Assembly: GCF_016624945.1 (NCBI RefSeq)
Contig: NZ_JACVUI010000013.1
Coordinates: forward strand, 16,540 to 80,539
Source: Acinetobacter sp. S54
GTDB taxonomy: Bacteria; Pseudomonadota; Gammaproteobacteria; Pseudomonadales; Moraxellaceae
Length of the DNA stretch: 64,000 nt
Reading direction: 5' to 3'
Below the pieces are notes generated by a model, which had not been told where the DNA came from, did not search any database, and worked only from the letters and a program-made list of their open reading frames with translations. Of this stretch, positions 30,966 to 39,715 are shown piece after piece; position 1 is the first letter of the stretch; every line of letters begins with the position of its first letter. Position numbers and translations under genes: made by a program.

Positions 30966-30983
30966 GTGACATATTCTTGTCAC
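30966..30983. promoter_or_regulatory. palindromic operator-like site
   Basis: GTGACATATTCTTGTCAC is GTGACA, six bases, TGTCAC: a perfect inverted repeat. It lies about 75 bases upstream of the small ORF at 31057 and 47 bases after the preceding gene. The spacing suits a dimeric helix-turn-helix regulator; it is not a CRP site, whose half-sites read TGTGA and TCACA. Confidence 0.45.
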
Positions 30984-30994
30984 ATGATAGTCAT

Positions 30995-31010
30995 ATCGCT
31001 TCGGCGATTT
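30995..31010 (+). terminator. short TTCG-loop hairpin, possible terminator
   Basis: ATCGC (30995-30999), TTCG loop, GCGAT (31004-31008), followed by TT AACTTT. The TTCG tetraloop is very stable but the T-run is interrupted. It could end the pepA-holC transcript. Confidence 0.4.
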
Positions 31011-31056
31011 AACTTTAAAATACTGTTAAATATTTGACTCATTTCTGGAAAAATTC

Positions 31057-31275
31057 ATGAATATACTTAGCAATATCTCCGAACAGATTGCCCAGTTAAA
31101 TACAGGCGAGACATGGACTTTATCTGCTCAGGATTTATATATGAGTCGTAATGATTTTAGTTCCCTTTCAATTTTTTTGAAAAATGAATCCCAAAATGGA
31201 ACTTTTTCGGTGAATATACCCGAAACATTAAAATCAGGCTTGGGTTCAACTTCCCTGACGGTAACCAAACACTAA
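31057..31275 (+). CDS. small orphan protein, 72 residues
   Basis: Unrecognised. The ORF begins ATG with GGAAAAA nearby and ends just before a strong terminator, so it looks like a stand-alone small gene. The protein is polar, soluble and Ser/Thr/Asn-rich with no Cys and no signal or membrane helix; alternating residues at the end (SVNIPETLKSG, TSLTVTKH) suggest beta strands. A palindromic site precedes it. No function is proposed. Confidence 0.6.
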   Translation: MNILSNISEQIAQLNTGETWTLSAQDLYMSRNDFSSLSIFLKNESQNGTFSVNIPETLKSGLGSTSLTVTKH

Positions 31276-31276
31276 T

Positions 31277-31306
31277 AAAAATGCCCAGTTTTAAACTGGG
31301 CATTTT
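31277..31306 (+). terminator. bidirectional terminator
   Basis: A strong stem (AAAATGCCCAGTT / AACTGGGCATTTT, short TTA loop) between the 72-residue ORF and the leftward ribE gene; A- and T-runs serve both strands. Confidence 0.88.
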
Positions 31307-31328
31307 CTCAAAATTGGACAAGTTGCTT

Positions 31329-31988
31329 TTATTTTAAAAAACCATTTTCAGCAAGAAATGACATACTAATATCGGAAGATTGACCTTGATCCGCCGCTTT
31401 ATCTCCCAATAATAACCGTTCAATATATCGAGCTAGTACATCCACTTCCAGATTCACTTTTGCCCCAGTGTTCCATGTGGAAATATTCGTGCGTTCAGCC
31501 GTATGCGGGATGAGATTCAAACTTAAAATATTGCCTCGTAAGTGATTAATAGTCAGGCTAATGCCATCTACAGTAATCGAACCTTTTTCTGCCAGATATT
31601 TAGCAATTTCAGCAGGAGCAGTAACTTCATAATAAATGGAACGTGCGTCTTCACGAACAACGGTAATCTCCCCCACCGCATCGACATGACCACTGACAAT
31701 ATGCCCACCAAAACGTGTGGTTGGAAGCATCGCCTTTTCAACATTGACAGGCTGACCCACTCTCCAATGCCCAAGCGTAGTTCGGTTTAAGCTTTCGCGT
31801 GACACATCAGCAGCATACCAATTGCTACCCCACTCAATCACCGTCAGACAAATACCATTGGTCGCAATCGAGTCGCCCAAATGTACATCAGACATATCAA
31901 GATCGGTCTGGATGCGTAAACGTACATCACCACCTACATTTTGCAGACTTTCAACTTTGCCCAAACTTTCAATAATGCCTGTAAACAT
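31329..31988 (-). CDS. ribE: riboflavin synthase alpha chain
   Basis: Dismutates two 6,7-dimethyl-8-ribityllumazine molecules to riboflavin. It opens MFTGIIESLGKV, the hallmark N-terminus, and has two tandem lumazine-binding barrels, each with a GDSIATNGICLTV or KGSITVDGISLTI type strand. The start 31988 has GGAG eight bases upstream and gives 219 residues. The longer frame to 32024 adds 12 unsupported residues. It is the last gene of nrdR-ribD-methylase-ribE. Confidence 0.94.
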   Translation of the reverse strand: MFTGIIESLGKVESLQNVGGDVRLRIQTDLDMSDVHLGDSIATNGICLTVIEWGSNWYAADVSRESLNRTTLGHWRVGQPVNVEKAMLPTTRFGGHIVSGHVDAVGEITVVREDARSIYYEVTAPAEIAKYLAEKGSITVDGISLTINHLRGNILSLNLIPHTAERTNISTWNTGAKVNLEVDVLARYIERLLLGDKAADQGQSSDISMSFLAENGFLK

Positions 31989-32027
31989 GATGATGCTCCA
32001 AATATTAATTTTGCATAAATGCATTAC

Positions 32028-33320
32028 TTACCAAAGCGCAAGTTGAGTGCTTGGCCCTGAAGTATCTACGCCACCCAGCTCTGCAAAGTGATAAAGTTGT
32101 CCTAAAAGCTGACGCAATGGCGGCCCTGATTTGGCATGTGTATCTGTAATCACGATGAACTCGAGTACGCGCGCCCGTTCAGACTGACGTTGTTTGCTCA
32201 CACGATAACGCGGGACATCTTGTGTTAATAGGGTCACTTTGCCGCGTTTCAAATTTGCCGTCAGTAAATCTTTCGGATCAATATTACCATCCGTAGAATA
32301 ACTGGTTAGGATATAACGCGCGTTGATCGTTGCCAGTAATTTTTCATAAGCATCTTTGGCATGTTTAGAAGAATTATAAGGACTCGGTCGTTCTTTACGC
32401 CATGCTCGATCAATCCCACTCTTATATCCTTTGGTATCGGGTGGAGGCAAATCTACCTGATCCCAAAGAGTTAATGCGTTTAAGACATGATAATTACTAC
32501 TATACGCATGCTGATTATAAGGAGGGTCGAGATACGCTACATCGACATCAAAGCCACTCATTTGATTAGCGAGATGCTGTGCATCAACACACCACATTTC
32601 AGCAGCAGGTCGTTTTACATCGCCAATTTCACAAAAACGACTGGGCGTGAGCCACAGTAAAGATTCAATGCGTTCAAGTGCGGTCTGGGTTTTCCCCCCC
32701 CATCCTTGATGGAAACTCTTAAATACACCACTCGTGTTGCTGACAAAACTGGCTGAATAAAGCAACGGCGCCAACAATGCACTCATTTCTACATCATTAA
32801 TGGCACCTTGCGCCTGCCACGTCGCAATCTGCTGACGAATAGCATCGATACGCATACCATTTCGACGTTTGAAAAACAATCTGTCACGACTTGGATCATA
32901 AATGTCATCATTACGTGGACAAAGATTATGAGTAACCCAACCCTTTACTTCAGGCAAACGATTCAAATAATCAATGGCTTTCTGATAACCACCCAACTCT
33001 TTAAATGCTGGAGCTTCAACACAAGCCAGTATCGCATGGTTTAAGGCATGGCTATACGGTTCCCAGTCATTACCAATAACACGATAACCATTTTGTCGAG
33101 CTAGACGAGAAACAACGCCACTGCCTGCAAAAAAGTCAGCAAAAATTGGCGGATTCTTTTTTTTGCTATTTAACGTTCCGGTAATTTCCAGTGCTTCTAA
33201 AATCAGATGTAATAATCTGCGTTTGTTGCCTAGATAAGGCACCAACTGGTGAAATAGATATTCATCTGTGGTCCGTGCCGCATGACGGCGTTTATGGTAA
33301 ACCGAAGCCTCTGAATTCAT
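32028..33320 (-). CDS. aamA: orphan DNA adenine (N6) methyltransferase, AamA-like
   Basis: A D12/Dam-class SAM-dependent enzyme. VPYLGNKRRLL (27-37) and FFAGSG (63-68) form the SAM-binding start; DPPY (265-268) is the catalytic motif. 430 residues is long for Dam, so a target-recognition insert is likely between them. No restriction endonuclease gene is near, so it is solitary. The start ATG overlaps the ribD stop (ATGA). From memory, an Acinetobacter baumannii orphan enzyme called AamA (locus A1S_0222), reported to methylate GAATTC, lies about a dozen genes from gacA, as this gene does; orthology is inferred, not searched. Confidence 0.82.
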   Translation of the reverse strand: MNSEASVYHKRRHAARTTDEYLFHQLVPYLGNKRRLLHLILEALEITGTLNSKKKNPPIFADFFAGSGVVSRLARQNGYRVIGNDWEPYSHALNHAILACVEAPAFKELGGYQKAIDYLNRLPEVKGWVTHNLCPRNDDIYDPSRDRLFFKRRNGMRIDAIRQQIATWQAQGAINDVEMSALLAPLLYSASFVSNTSGVFKSFHQGWGGKTQTALERIESLLWLTPSRFCEIGDVKRPAAEMWCVDAQHLANQMSGFDVDVAYLDPPYNQHAYSSNYHVLNALTLWDQVDLPPPDTKGYKSGIDRAWRKERPSPYNSSKHAKDAYEKLLATINARYILTSYSTDGNIDPKDLLTANLKRGKVTLLTQDVPRYRVSKQRQSERARVLEFIVITDTHAKSGPPLRQLLGQLYHFAELGGVDTSGPSTQLALW

Positions 33321-34417
33321 ACTGTCTCTTGAATCGGGATAAGTCTTAAGCGAATGTCCTGACCAATTTGAGTCACATCAAACAGCTTAAAGCGGAGTTG
33401 CTCTGACATTTTATATAAGTCAGCGCTAAACATGGCACGTGCCGATTGCCCCAATAATGTTGGAGCAATATAGCTGATCATTTCGTCGACCAATTTTTCC
33501 TGTAAAAATGCAGTCGCTAGAGTGGTTCCGGCTTCGACCATCACATCATATAAATGATATTCTTTGACCAGTGTAGCAAGAAGTTCACGTAGTGATTGGA
33601 CTGGCAATTGTATCACACCTAGGTCTGCAAGTTCCTGACGAAATGGTCCCATCACCATCAAGGTTTCAGGTGAATGCAAAATATTTGCAGTCAATGGCAA
33701 ACGACCTTGTCGATCCAGAACTAAACGCTTAGGCTGAACAATATCTGTAATATCATCTACCTCGGCAAGTGCTCGCACATTCAACTGACAATCATCGGCA
33801 AGTACGGTTTGTATACCCGTCATTACCACAGCTGAACGTGCGCGCCAATATTGCACATCTAAACGCGCATCTACGCCTGTAATCCATTTGGACTCACCTG
33901 ACGACATTGCGGTTCGCCCATCCAGACTGGAGGCCACTTTGAGCCGTACATAAGGTAAACCACCTGCCATCACTTTTAAAAAGCCACGGTTTAGTTCAAT
34001 GGCTTCCTGTTCTAGCACCCCAACTTGCGTAGTAATCCCTGCATTATTTAAAATTTTTTGTCCTTTTCCTACAACCAATGGATTTGGATCAAGCGTTGCA
34101 ATTACTACACGTGCAACATTGGCACGTACTAATGCTTCTGCACAGGGCGGCGTTCGACCAAAATGAGCACAGGGCTCCAAGGTCACATATGCAGTTGCGC
34201 CTTCAGCTCGATCACCTGCTTCACGCAATGCAAATACTTCTGCATGAGAACCACCCACAGGTGCAGTTGCGCCACGACCTATAATCTTCTCATCTTTCAC
34301 AATGACACAGCCAACAGCAGGATTTGGGCGTGTGCGATATAATGCAGTTTTTGCCTCAGCCAAAGCCTGCATCATCCAGTAATGATCCTGATGCTCTGTG
34401 TAATTCACCCTATTCAT
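33317..34417 (-). CDS. ribD: bifunctional riboflavin deaminase/reductase RibD
   Basis: Deaminates the GTP-derived pyrimidine and then reduces its ribosyl chain in riboflavin synthesis. The deaminase zinc site is [11 protein letters not shown] and [14 protein letters not shown] (residues ~50-90); the reductase domain starts about 145 ([20 protein letters not shown]). Start 34417 lies inside the nrdR end (8-base overlap) and gives 366 residues, one fewer than E. coli RibD. The frame is open to 34555, but that part overlaps nrdR and has no family match. Confidence 0.92.
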   Translation of the reverse strand: MNRVNYTEHQDHYWMMQALAEAKTALYRTRPNPAVGCVIVKDEKIIGRGATAPVGGSHAEVFALREAGDRAEGATAYVTLEPCAHFGRTPPCAEALVRANVARVVIATLDPNPLVVGKGQKILNNAGITTQVGVLEQEAIELNRGFLKVMAGGLPYVRLKVASSLDGRTAMSSGESKWITGVDARLDVQYWRARSAVVMTGIQTVLADDCQLNVRALAEVDDITDIVQPKRLVLDRQGRLPLTANILHSPETLMVMGPFRQELADLGVIQLPVQSLRELLATLVKEYHLYDVMVEAGTTLATAFLQEKLVDEMISYIAPTLLGQSARAMFSADLYKMSEQLRFKLFDVTQIGQDIRLRLIPIQETV

Positions 34418-34877
34418 GTTCTTGTTCACGATATTGCATTTGTTCAATTTGACGGCGAAATGCCTCGACATCCTGAAAGTCCTGATACACGGAAGCAAAA
34501 CGTACATAAGCCACATGATCCAGCGCAAATAATGCCTGCATGACGATTTCACCAATCATACGAGACTTTACATCACGCTCACCTAATCGGCGGATTTGTA
34601 GCTGAATATCGCTGAGTACCGTTTCAATTTGCTCTTGGGTCACGGGGCGTTTTTGTAGGGCATGCATAAGTGAGCGGCGCAATTTAGCCTCATCAAAAGG
34701 CTCATTTTTACCATTCGATTTAATCACACGCGGCATGACCACTTCATAACTTTCAAAAGTCGTAAAACGTTCACCACAATTCAGGCATTCACGTCTACGA
34801 CGGATTTGACAACCTTCAGCAGCAAGACGTGAATCGATGACTTTACTGTCTGCGGCGTTGCAGAAAGGACAATGCAT
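34410..34877 (-). CDS. nrdR: transcriptional repressor NrdR
   Basis: Represses ribonucleotide reductase operons in response to ATP/dATP. The N-terminal zinc ribbon has CPFC and CLNC pairs (residues 3-6 and 31-34) with the basic stretch [18 protein letters not shown], followed by the ATP-cone ([20 protein letters not shown]). The 155-residue length fits. nrdR-ribD order is common in proteobacteria. It heads the leftward riboflavin-methylase cluster. Confidence 0.96.
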   Translation of the reverse strand: MHCPFCNAADSKVIDSRLAAEGCQIRRRRECLNCGERFTTFESYEVVMPRVIKSNGKNEPFDEAKLRRSLMHALQKRPVTQEQIETVLSDIQLQIRRLGERDVKSRMIGEIVMQALFALDHVAYVRFASVYQDFQDVEAFRRQIEQMQYREQEHE

Positions 34878-34953
34878 AGCAGCTCAAAATGAATTCATTC
34901 TTATAGTTAGTGTAGCAAATATTGGACAAAGACTAAATCATCTCTCCATAAAC

Positions 34954-34983
34954 AAAAAAACAGCCGCTTAGGGCTGTTTTTTT
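34954..34983 (-). terminator. terminator of glnK-amtB
   Basis: A CAGCC / GGCTG stem extended by seven A-T pairs from matching A- and T-runs, 16 bases past the leftward amtB stop and before the nrdR promoter. Confidence 0.85.
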
Positions 34984-34998
34984 CTCATCCAGTTTTTA

Positions 34999-36393
34999 TT
35001 ATTCAACACGTTCGCCATGTTGGCTCAAATCTAGACCCATACGTTCATCATCAGCCGAAACACGAATTCCGATAATAAGATCAATAACTTTAAGAATGAT
35101 AAATGTTAACACTGCACTATAGGCAATTGTTGCCAACACGCCTTCAACTTGAATCCAAAGTTGGTGAACCATATCTGTAGGCGCTTTATCACCCATAATG
35201 AATGAGCTTGCAAACACAGCAGTTAGAATTGCACCCACTATACCGCCGACAGCATGTAAGCCAAAAGCATCCAAAGAGTCGTCTGCTTTTAAGATACGTT
35301 TGAGGCCAGAAATACCCCAGAAACAAACCACACCACCAATTAAGCCCATCACAAGCGCACCGCCAACGGTTACAAAACCTGCCGCCGGAGTAATTACCAC
35401 CAAACCAGCTACTGCACCAGATGCACCACCTAAAACAGATGCTTTACCACGTACAATTTTTTCAACAATCAGCCATGAGATTGTTGCTGCCGCTGCTGCC
35501 ACTTGAGTCGTAACTAAAGCATAACCTGCAGCACCATTTGCACCTAACGCAGAACCACCGTTGAATCCGAACCAACCCACCCAGAGTAAGCTTGCACCAA
35601 TCACCGTTAAGGTTAAGTTATGTGGAGCCATAGACTCTTTTCCAAGTCCTATACGTTTACCTAACATGTAAGCTGCAACTAGACCTGCCACACCCGAGTT
35701 GATATGAACAACTGTACCACCCGCAAAGTCAAGAGCACCGTCACTGCCTAACCAGCCGCCACCCCATACCCAGTGAGTAATTGGCGCATATACCACAATC
35801 ACCCACACGGTAATAAAAGCAACAAAAGCACTAAACTTCATACGCTCTGCAACCGAACCACTAATAATGGCCACAGTAATGATTGCAAAAGTCATTTGGA
35901 ATATAACAAAGAGAATTTCTGGAATCGTACCACTTAGCGCTTCTGTGGTAATCCCAGACAACATAAATTTATCCAGACCACCCACGAAGGCATTGCCACT
36001 ACCAAAGGCCAGTGTATAGCCAATAATCACCCAGACTAGGCTGACAATAGCTGCCGCAACGAAACTATGCGCCATAGTTCCTAACACGTTTTTCTTACGA
36101 ACCATACCACCATAGAACAAGGCGAGTCCTGGAATCGTCATAAGGAGCACTAAACCTGTCGAGATAAGGATCCATGCGGTATCACCTGTATCAAGCTTCG
36201 GTTCAGCTTTAGGAGCTTCTGCTACAGGGGCAGGTTCAACTGCAACGACAGTTGTCTCTGCCACAGGAGTGTCTGTTGTAGTCACAACAGTCGTTGTTTC
36301 AGTTGCTGGTGTCGATGCGGCTTCTTCAGCCCATGCGGCCGTTCCACCAAGAAGCGCACTAGATAAACCTAGTGCTAAAAGCATTTTTTTCAT
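34999..36393 (-). CDS. amtB: ammonium transporter AmtB
   Basis: A trimeric inner-membrane ammonium channel. A signal peptide (residues 1-22, AAWA) is followed by an Ala/Thr/Val/Pro-rich segment of about 45 residues and then the 11-helix Amt core starting DTGDTAWILISTGLVLLM. Family marks include ALFYGGMVRKKNVLGTM, the THWVWGGGWL loop and a C-terminal RVSADDERMGLDLSQHGE tail that binds GlnK. At 464 residues it is longer than E. coli AmtB mainly because of the extracytoplasmic linker. It is co-transcribed with glnK, 61 bases upstream. Confidence 0.94.
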   Translation of the reverse strand: MKKMLLALGLSSALLGGTAAWAEEAASTPATETTTVVTTTDTPVAETTVVAVEPAPVAEAPKAEPKLDTGDTAWILISTGLVLLMTIPGLALFYGGMVRKKNVLGTMAHSFVAAAIVSLVWVIIGYTLAFGSGNAFVGGLDKFMLSGITTEALSGTIPEILFVIFQMTFAIITVAIISGSVAERMKFSAFVAFITVWVIVVYAPITHWVWGGGWLGSDGALDFAGGTVVHINSGVAGLVAAYMLGKRIGLGKESMAPHNLTLTVIGASLLWVGWFGFNGGSALGANGAAGYALVTTQVAAAAATISWLIVEKIVRGKASVLGGASGAVAGLVVITPAAGFVTVGGALVMGLIGGVVCFWGISGLKRILKADDSLDAFGLHAVGGIVGAILTAVFASSFIMGDKAPTDMVHQLWIQVEGVLATIAYSAVLTFIILKVIDLIIGIRVSADDERMGLDLSQHGERVE

Positions 36394-36454
36394 TTGTATC
36401 CCCCAACCTAAATTTTGTGAGTTATGCCATACTCAGCAAACTTTGTGCCAACAC

Positions 36455-36829
<375 letters not shown>

Positions 36830-36834
36830 TTATG

Positions 36835-36850
36835 TTCAATTTTCATGCCA
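36835..36850 (-). promoter_or_regulatory. candidate sigma-54 promoter of glnK
   Basis: On the minus strand: TGGCAT, five bases, TTGAA, against the consensus TGGCAC-N5-TTGCW. Two positions differ, but the -24/-12 spacing is exact. It lies 42-57 bases before the glnK ATG, consistent with NtrC/sigma-54 control. No convincing NtrC enhancer was recognised upstream. Confidence 0.55.
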
Positions 36851-37070
36851 ATATTTCTTAGGTTGAGGGAAAAAGAAATCGTTGGCCTGATAGTTGTCTT
36901 TATAACCTATTTGTGACGCAAGATGTAGCATCCACCTTTGATTTAAACATTTTTATACTTTGTTTAGGCAGTTTGGTTATAAAAATGCGTTGATTAATCG
37001 GAGAGCACTAGGGGCAATACAAAACCAGTGGTAAACTGCACGCGGATCATATTATTTACACGGATATCTC

Positions 37071-37298
37071 ATGATTGAAACATTATTACAGGCGATCCTA
37101 GAACAAGTCGACCAACCTAAAAAAGACCTTGAAAATAACTTAAGAGCGTTGCTCAATGAAGCTGTAGAAAAATTGGATTTAGTTTCCAAGCAAGAAATTG
37201 ATCGTCAGCGCCTCGCACTTCAACACGCCAACCAACGTCTAAGTCAGTTACAGGAACAGATGAATATTTTAGAGAGCATGATTCAGAACAAAAAATAA
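37071..37298 (+). CDS. ubiK: ubiquinone biosynthesis accessory factor UbiK
   Basis: A 75-residue helical, coiled-coil protein of the UbiK/YqiC family, which assists UbiJ in the lipid-associated ubiquinone complex. Seen: an amphipathic N-terminal helix (IETLLQAILEQV), a LRALLNEAVEKLDLVSKQE core and a coiled-coil C-terminus (residues ~45-72) ending in Lys. It lies 68 bases before comM and is divergent from glnK. Confidence 0.85.
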   Translation: MIETLLQAILEQVDQPKKDLENNLRALLNEAVEKLDLVSKQEIDRQRLALQHANQRLSQLQEQMNILESMIQNKK

Positions 37299-37366
37299 GC
37301 ACCAATTTAGCGCATAAACAATTTAAAACGATTAAAAATAAAGCACCATAATGGAACATCATAAAA

Positions 37367-38851
37367 ATGTCTTTTGCAAAAATTTTGACACGTGGCGTAT
37401 TAGGATTACACGCCCCATTTATTGAAGTTGAGGTTCATTTAAGTCAGGGACTTCCCTCTCTCACCATTGTTGGACTTGCTGAAGCAGCTGTACGTGAAAG
37501 TAAAGATCGGGTGCGTTCTGCCATTATTAATAGTGGGTTTCAGTTTCCAACTAAACGTCTGACGATTAATCTTGCTCCTGCAGATTTGCCAAAAGATGGA
37601 TCACGTCTGGATTTAGCGATTGCTTTAGGAATTTTGATTGCTTCTGGACAATTACCCGAAGGTTGTACCGATGGTTTTGAATTTATTGGAGAATTAGCAT
37701 TAGATGGGCATTTACGTTCTGTCACCAGTGCCTTGACGATTGCCATGGCTTGTCAGCAAGCCGACCACCAACTTTTTATTCCCCAAGACAATATTAAACA
37801 GGTTGAACAACTTTCTGGGTTTAAGCTTTATGCAGCCCGCCATTTAAAACAAGTCTGTGAACATTTTCTGGGCGTCCAATCGATTGCCCCACATACCACA
37901 AAAAATATCGATAATATTCAAACTTATAAATATGATTTAGCCGATGTTAAAGGTCAGTTACGTCCACGACGTGCACTTGAGATAGCAGCTGCAGGTGGTC
38001 ATTCGTTATTATTTAAAGGCCCACCTGGCACAGGTAAAACTTTATTAGCTTCACGCTTACCCAGCATTTTGCCGCCTTTATCAACACAGGAAAATCTTGA
38101 GGTCGCCAGTATTTATTCGATTGCAAACAATCAGCATCAGTTTGGCTTACGACCGTTCAGAGCGCCGCACCATACTGCTTCTGCGATTGCATTGGTGGGC
38201 GGCGGCTCACATCCTAAACCAGGAGAAATTACACTGGCACATTTAGGCGTTTTATTTTTAGATGAACTACCTGAGTTTGATCGAAAAGTTCTGGAAGTTT
38301 TACGTCAACCCCTAGAGTCTAAGGAAATTGTGATTTCGCGTGCATCCAGACAAATTACCTTTCCGGCAAATTTTCAGCTGATTGCTGCGATGAATCCCTG
38401 CCCCTGTGGCTATGCATTTAATCAGGATAGCCGTTGTCAATGTTCGCCTGAATCCATTAAACGTTATCAAAATCGAATTTCTGGGCCCTTGCTAGATCGC
38501 ATAGATTTACACATTGATGTCCCACCATTACAGATCAATGAATTACAAGACACAACAGCTGTTGAGGATTCCATGACCGTTCGTAGCCGTGTAATTGCTG
38601 CTTATGAGACTCAAATCAATCGCCAGCAAAAAGCCAATTTTTCTCTTTCACCACAAGAATTGGAACAACATGCTGCACTAGATTCTACTACACAGAAAAT
38701 GATGGAAGTGGCTCAACAACGTATGAATTTATCGGCGCGTTCTTATCATCGTATTTTACGTGTTGCGCGAACGATTGCAGATTTATCGCAAAGCTCCAAT
38801 ATTCAAAGTGTACATTTATCTGAAGCCTTGTCTTATCGACAAACCATTTAA
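37367..38851 (+). CDS. comM: Mg-chelatase-type AAA+ helicase ComM (YifB)
   Basis: A hexameric helicase that promotes branch migration during natural transformation. The N-terminal Lon-S16-like fold (1-170) is followed by Walker A GPPGTGKT (218-225), FLDELPEF Walker B, and a zinc-type CPCG...CQC segment in NPCPCGY. The gene is intact at 494 residues. In A. baumannii, AbaR-type resistance islands insert in comM; no such insertion is present. Confidence 0.95.
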   Translation: MSFAKILTRGVLGLHAPFIEVEVHLSQGLPSLTIVGLAEAAVRESKDRVRSAIINSGFQFPTKRLTINLAPADLPKDGSRLDLAIALGILIASGQLPEGCTDGFEFIGELALDGHLRSVTSALTIAMACQQADHQLFIPQDNIKQVEQLSGFKLYAARHLKQVCEHFLGVQSIAPHTTKNIDNIQTYKYDLADVKGQLRPRRALEIAAAGGHSLLFKGPPGTGKTLLASRLPSILPPLSTQENLEVASIYSIANNQHQFGLRPFRAPHHTASAIALVGGGSHPKPGEITLAHLGVLFLDELPEFDRKVLEVLRQPLESKEIVISRASRQITFPANFQLIAAMNPCPCGYAFNQDSRCQCSPESIKRYQNRISGPLLDRIDLHIDVPPLQINELQDTTAVEDSMTVRSRVIAAYETQINRQQKANFSLSPQELEQHAALDSTTQKMMEVAQQRMNLSARSYHRILRVARTIADLSQSSNIQSVHLSEALSYRQTI

Positions 38852-38858
38852 GTTGGAT

Positions 38859-38890
38859 AAAAAAAATGCCTCAAAATTGAGGCATTTTTT
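38859..38890 (+). terminator. bidirectional terminator of comM and torF-like gene
   Basis: A 14-base stem (AAAAAATGCCTCAA / TTGAGGCATTTTTT) between the two convergent genes. Confidence 0.9.
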
Positions 38891-38902
38891 AAGATAGAAA
38901 GC

Positions 38903-39715
38903 TTAGAAAGATTTAGATAAGGTCAATACTGCACCTAAATCATATGGCTTTTTACCTGCATCGGTCATACCTGATGTACTTACGTCAGTACCTACACCTG
39001 CGAGTTCAGCAGTAACTCCCAAAATATTGTATTGCACCCCAAATTTATAATCGATATAGCTGTCGTCTTTACCCGGACCACCTGCAACCACATTTAAAGA
39101 GTCTTTATTTTTGAGTTTGTTATAACCAACAGAAGCAATTCCGGTAAAACCTGTATCAGCAATTGGTGCGCTATAACCTAGATTGAAATACCAGAAATCG
39201 TCGGTGCGGCCCCAATAATCAGGTGAATAAGTAACCATGGTGGTAATGCTGTCACCTTTAAATAATGAATCGGCGAAAATTAATTTGGCATAAAATTCAG
39301 TAAAGTTTAAGCCTGTTTTATCATTATAAGGATTGGTAAAGTTAGATTTTGCACCAATATAACCATAATACGTCACACCCACATCATAACCAATGCTGTA
39401 ATTTGGGGTTGCGTTGAAAGAGCTGGCATAGCCTAGACTTGCATCAGTTTCAGTAGAGTTACCATCAATCCCAAAGTCAACGCTTGAACCGAAAAGCGCA
39501 AGATAAGCACCAGATTCGTGGTTAATCGTGAACCCACCTTGAATTGCTGGATTGTTTGAACTTTGAGTTACACCACGGAAACGATAATCTGTAGTGGCCG
39601 CAACATTACCAGCAACAGAAAAACCTGCGATCGATGGTTTATCTTCAGCCATTGCAGCAGTTGAACCTACAGCGATAACACTTAAAGCAACGGCTTTACA
39701 TGCAAATTTTTTCAT
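38903..39715 (-). CDS. TorF-family putative porin
   Basis: An outer-membrane beta-barrel of the TorF/gcw_chp family. A signal peptide (residues 1-23, ending AAMA) is followed by alternating strands and the family opening NVAATTDYRFRGVTQSSNNPAIQGG; the last residue is Phe (LSKSF), typical of an outer-membrane insertion signal. Start 39715 is set by a very strong GGGGGAG five to six bases upstream and gives 270 residues; the longer frame adds 33 unsupported residues. The substrate is unknown. It neighbours glnK-amtB in nitrogen context, but no link is shown. Confidence 0.85.
   Translation of the reverse strand: MKKFACKAVALSVIAVGSTAAMAEDKPSIAGFSVAGNVAATTDYRFRGVTQSSNNPAIQGGFTINHESGAYLALFGSSVDFGIDGNSTETDASLGYASSFNATPNYSIGYDVGVTYYGYIGAKSNFTNPYNDKTGLNFTEFYAKLIFADSLFKGDSITTMVTYSPDYWGRTDDFWYFNLGYSAPIADTGFTGIASVGYNKLKNKDSLNVVAGGPGKDDSYIDYKFGVQYNILGVTAELAGVGTDVSTSGMTDAGKKPYDLGAVLTLSKSF

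Noticed and set aside
30966..30983. CRP/Vfr site
   Set aside because: Half-sites are GTGACA/TGTCAC with N6; the CRP consensus TGTGA-N6-TCACA is not matched.
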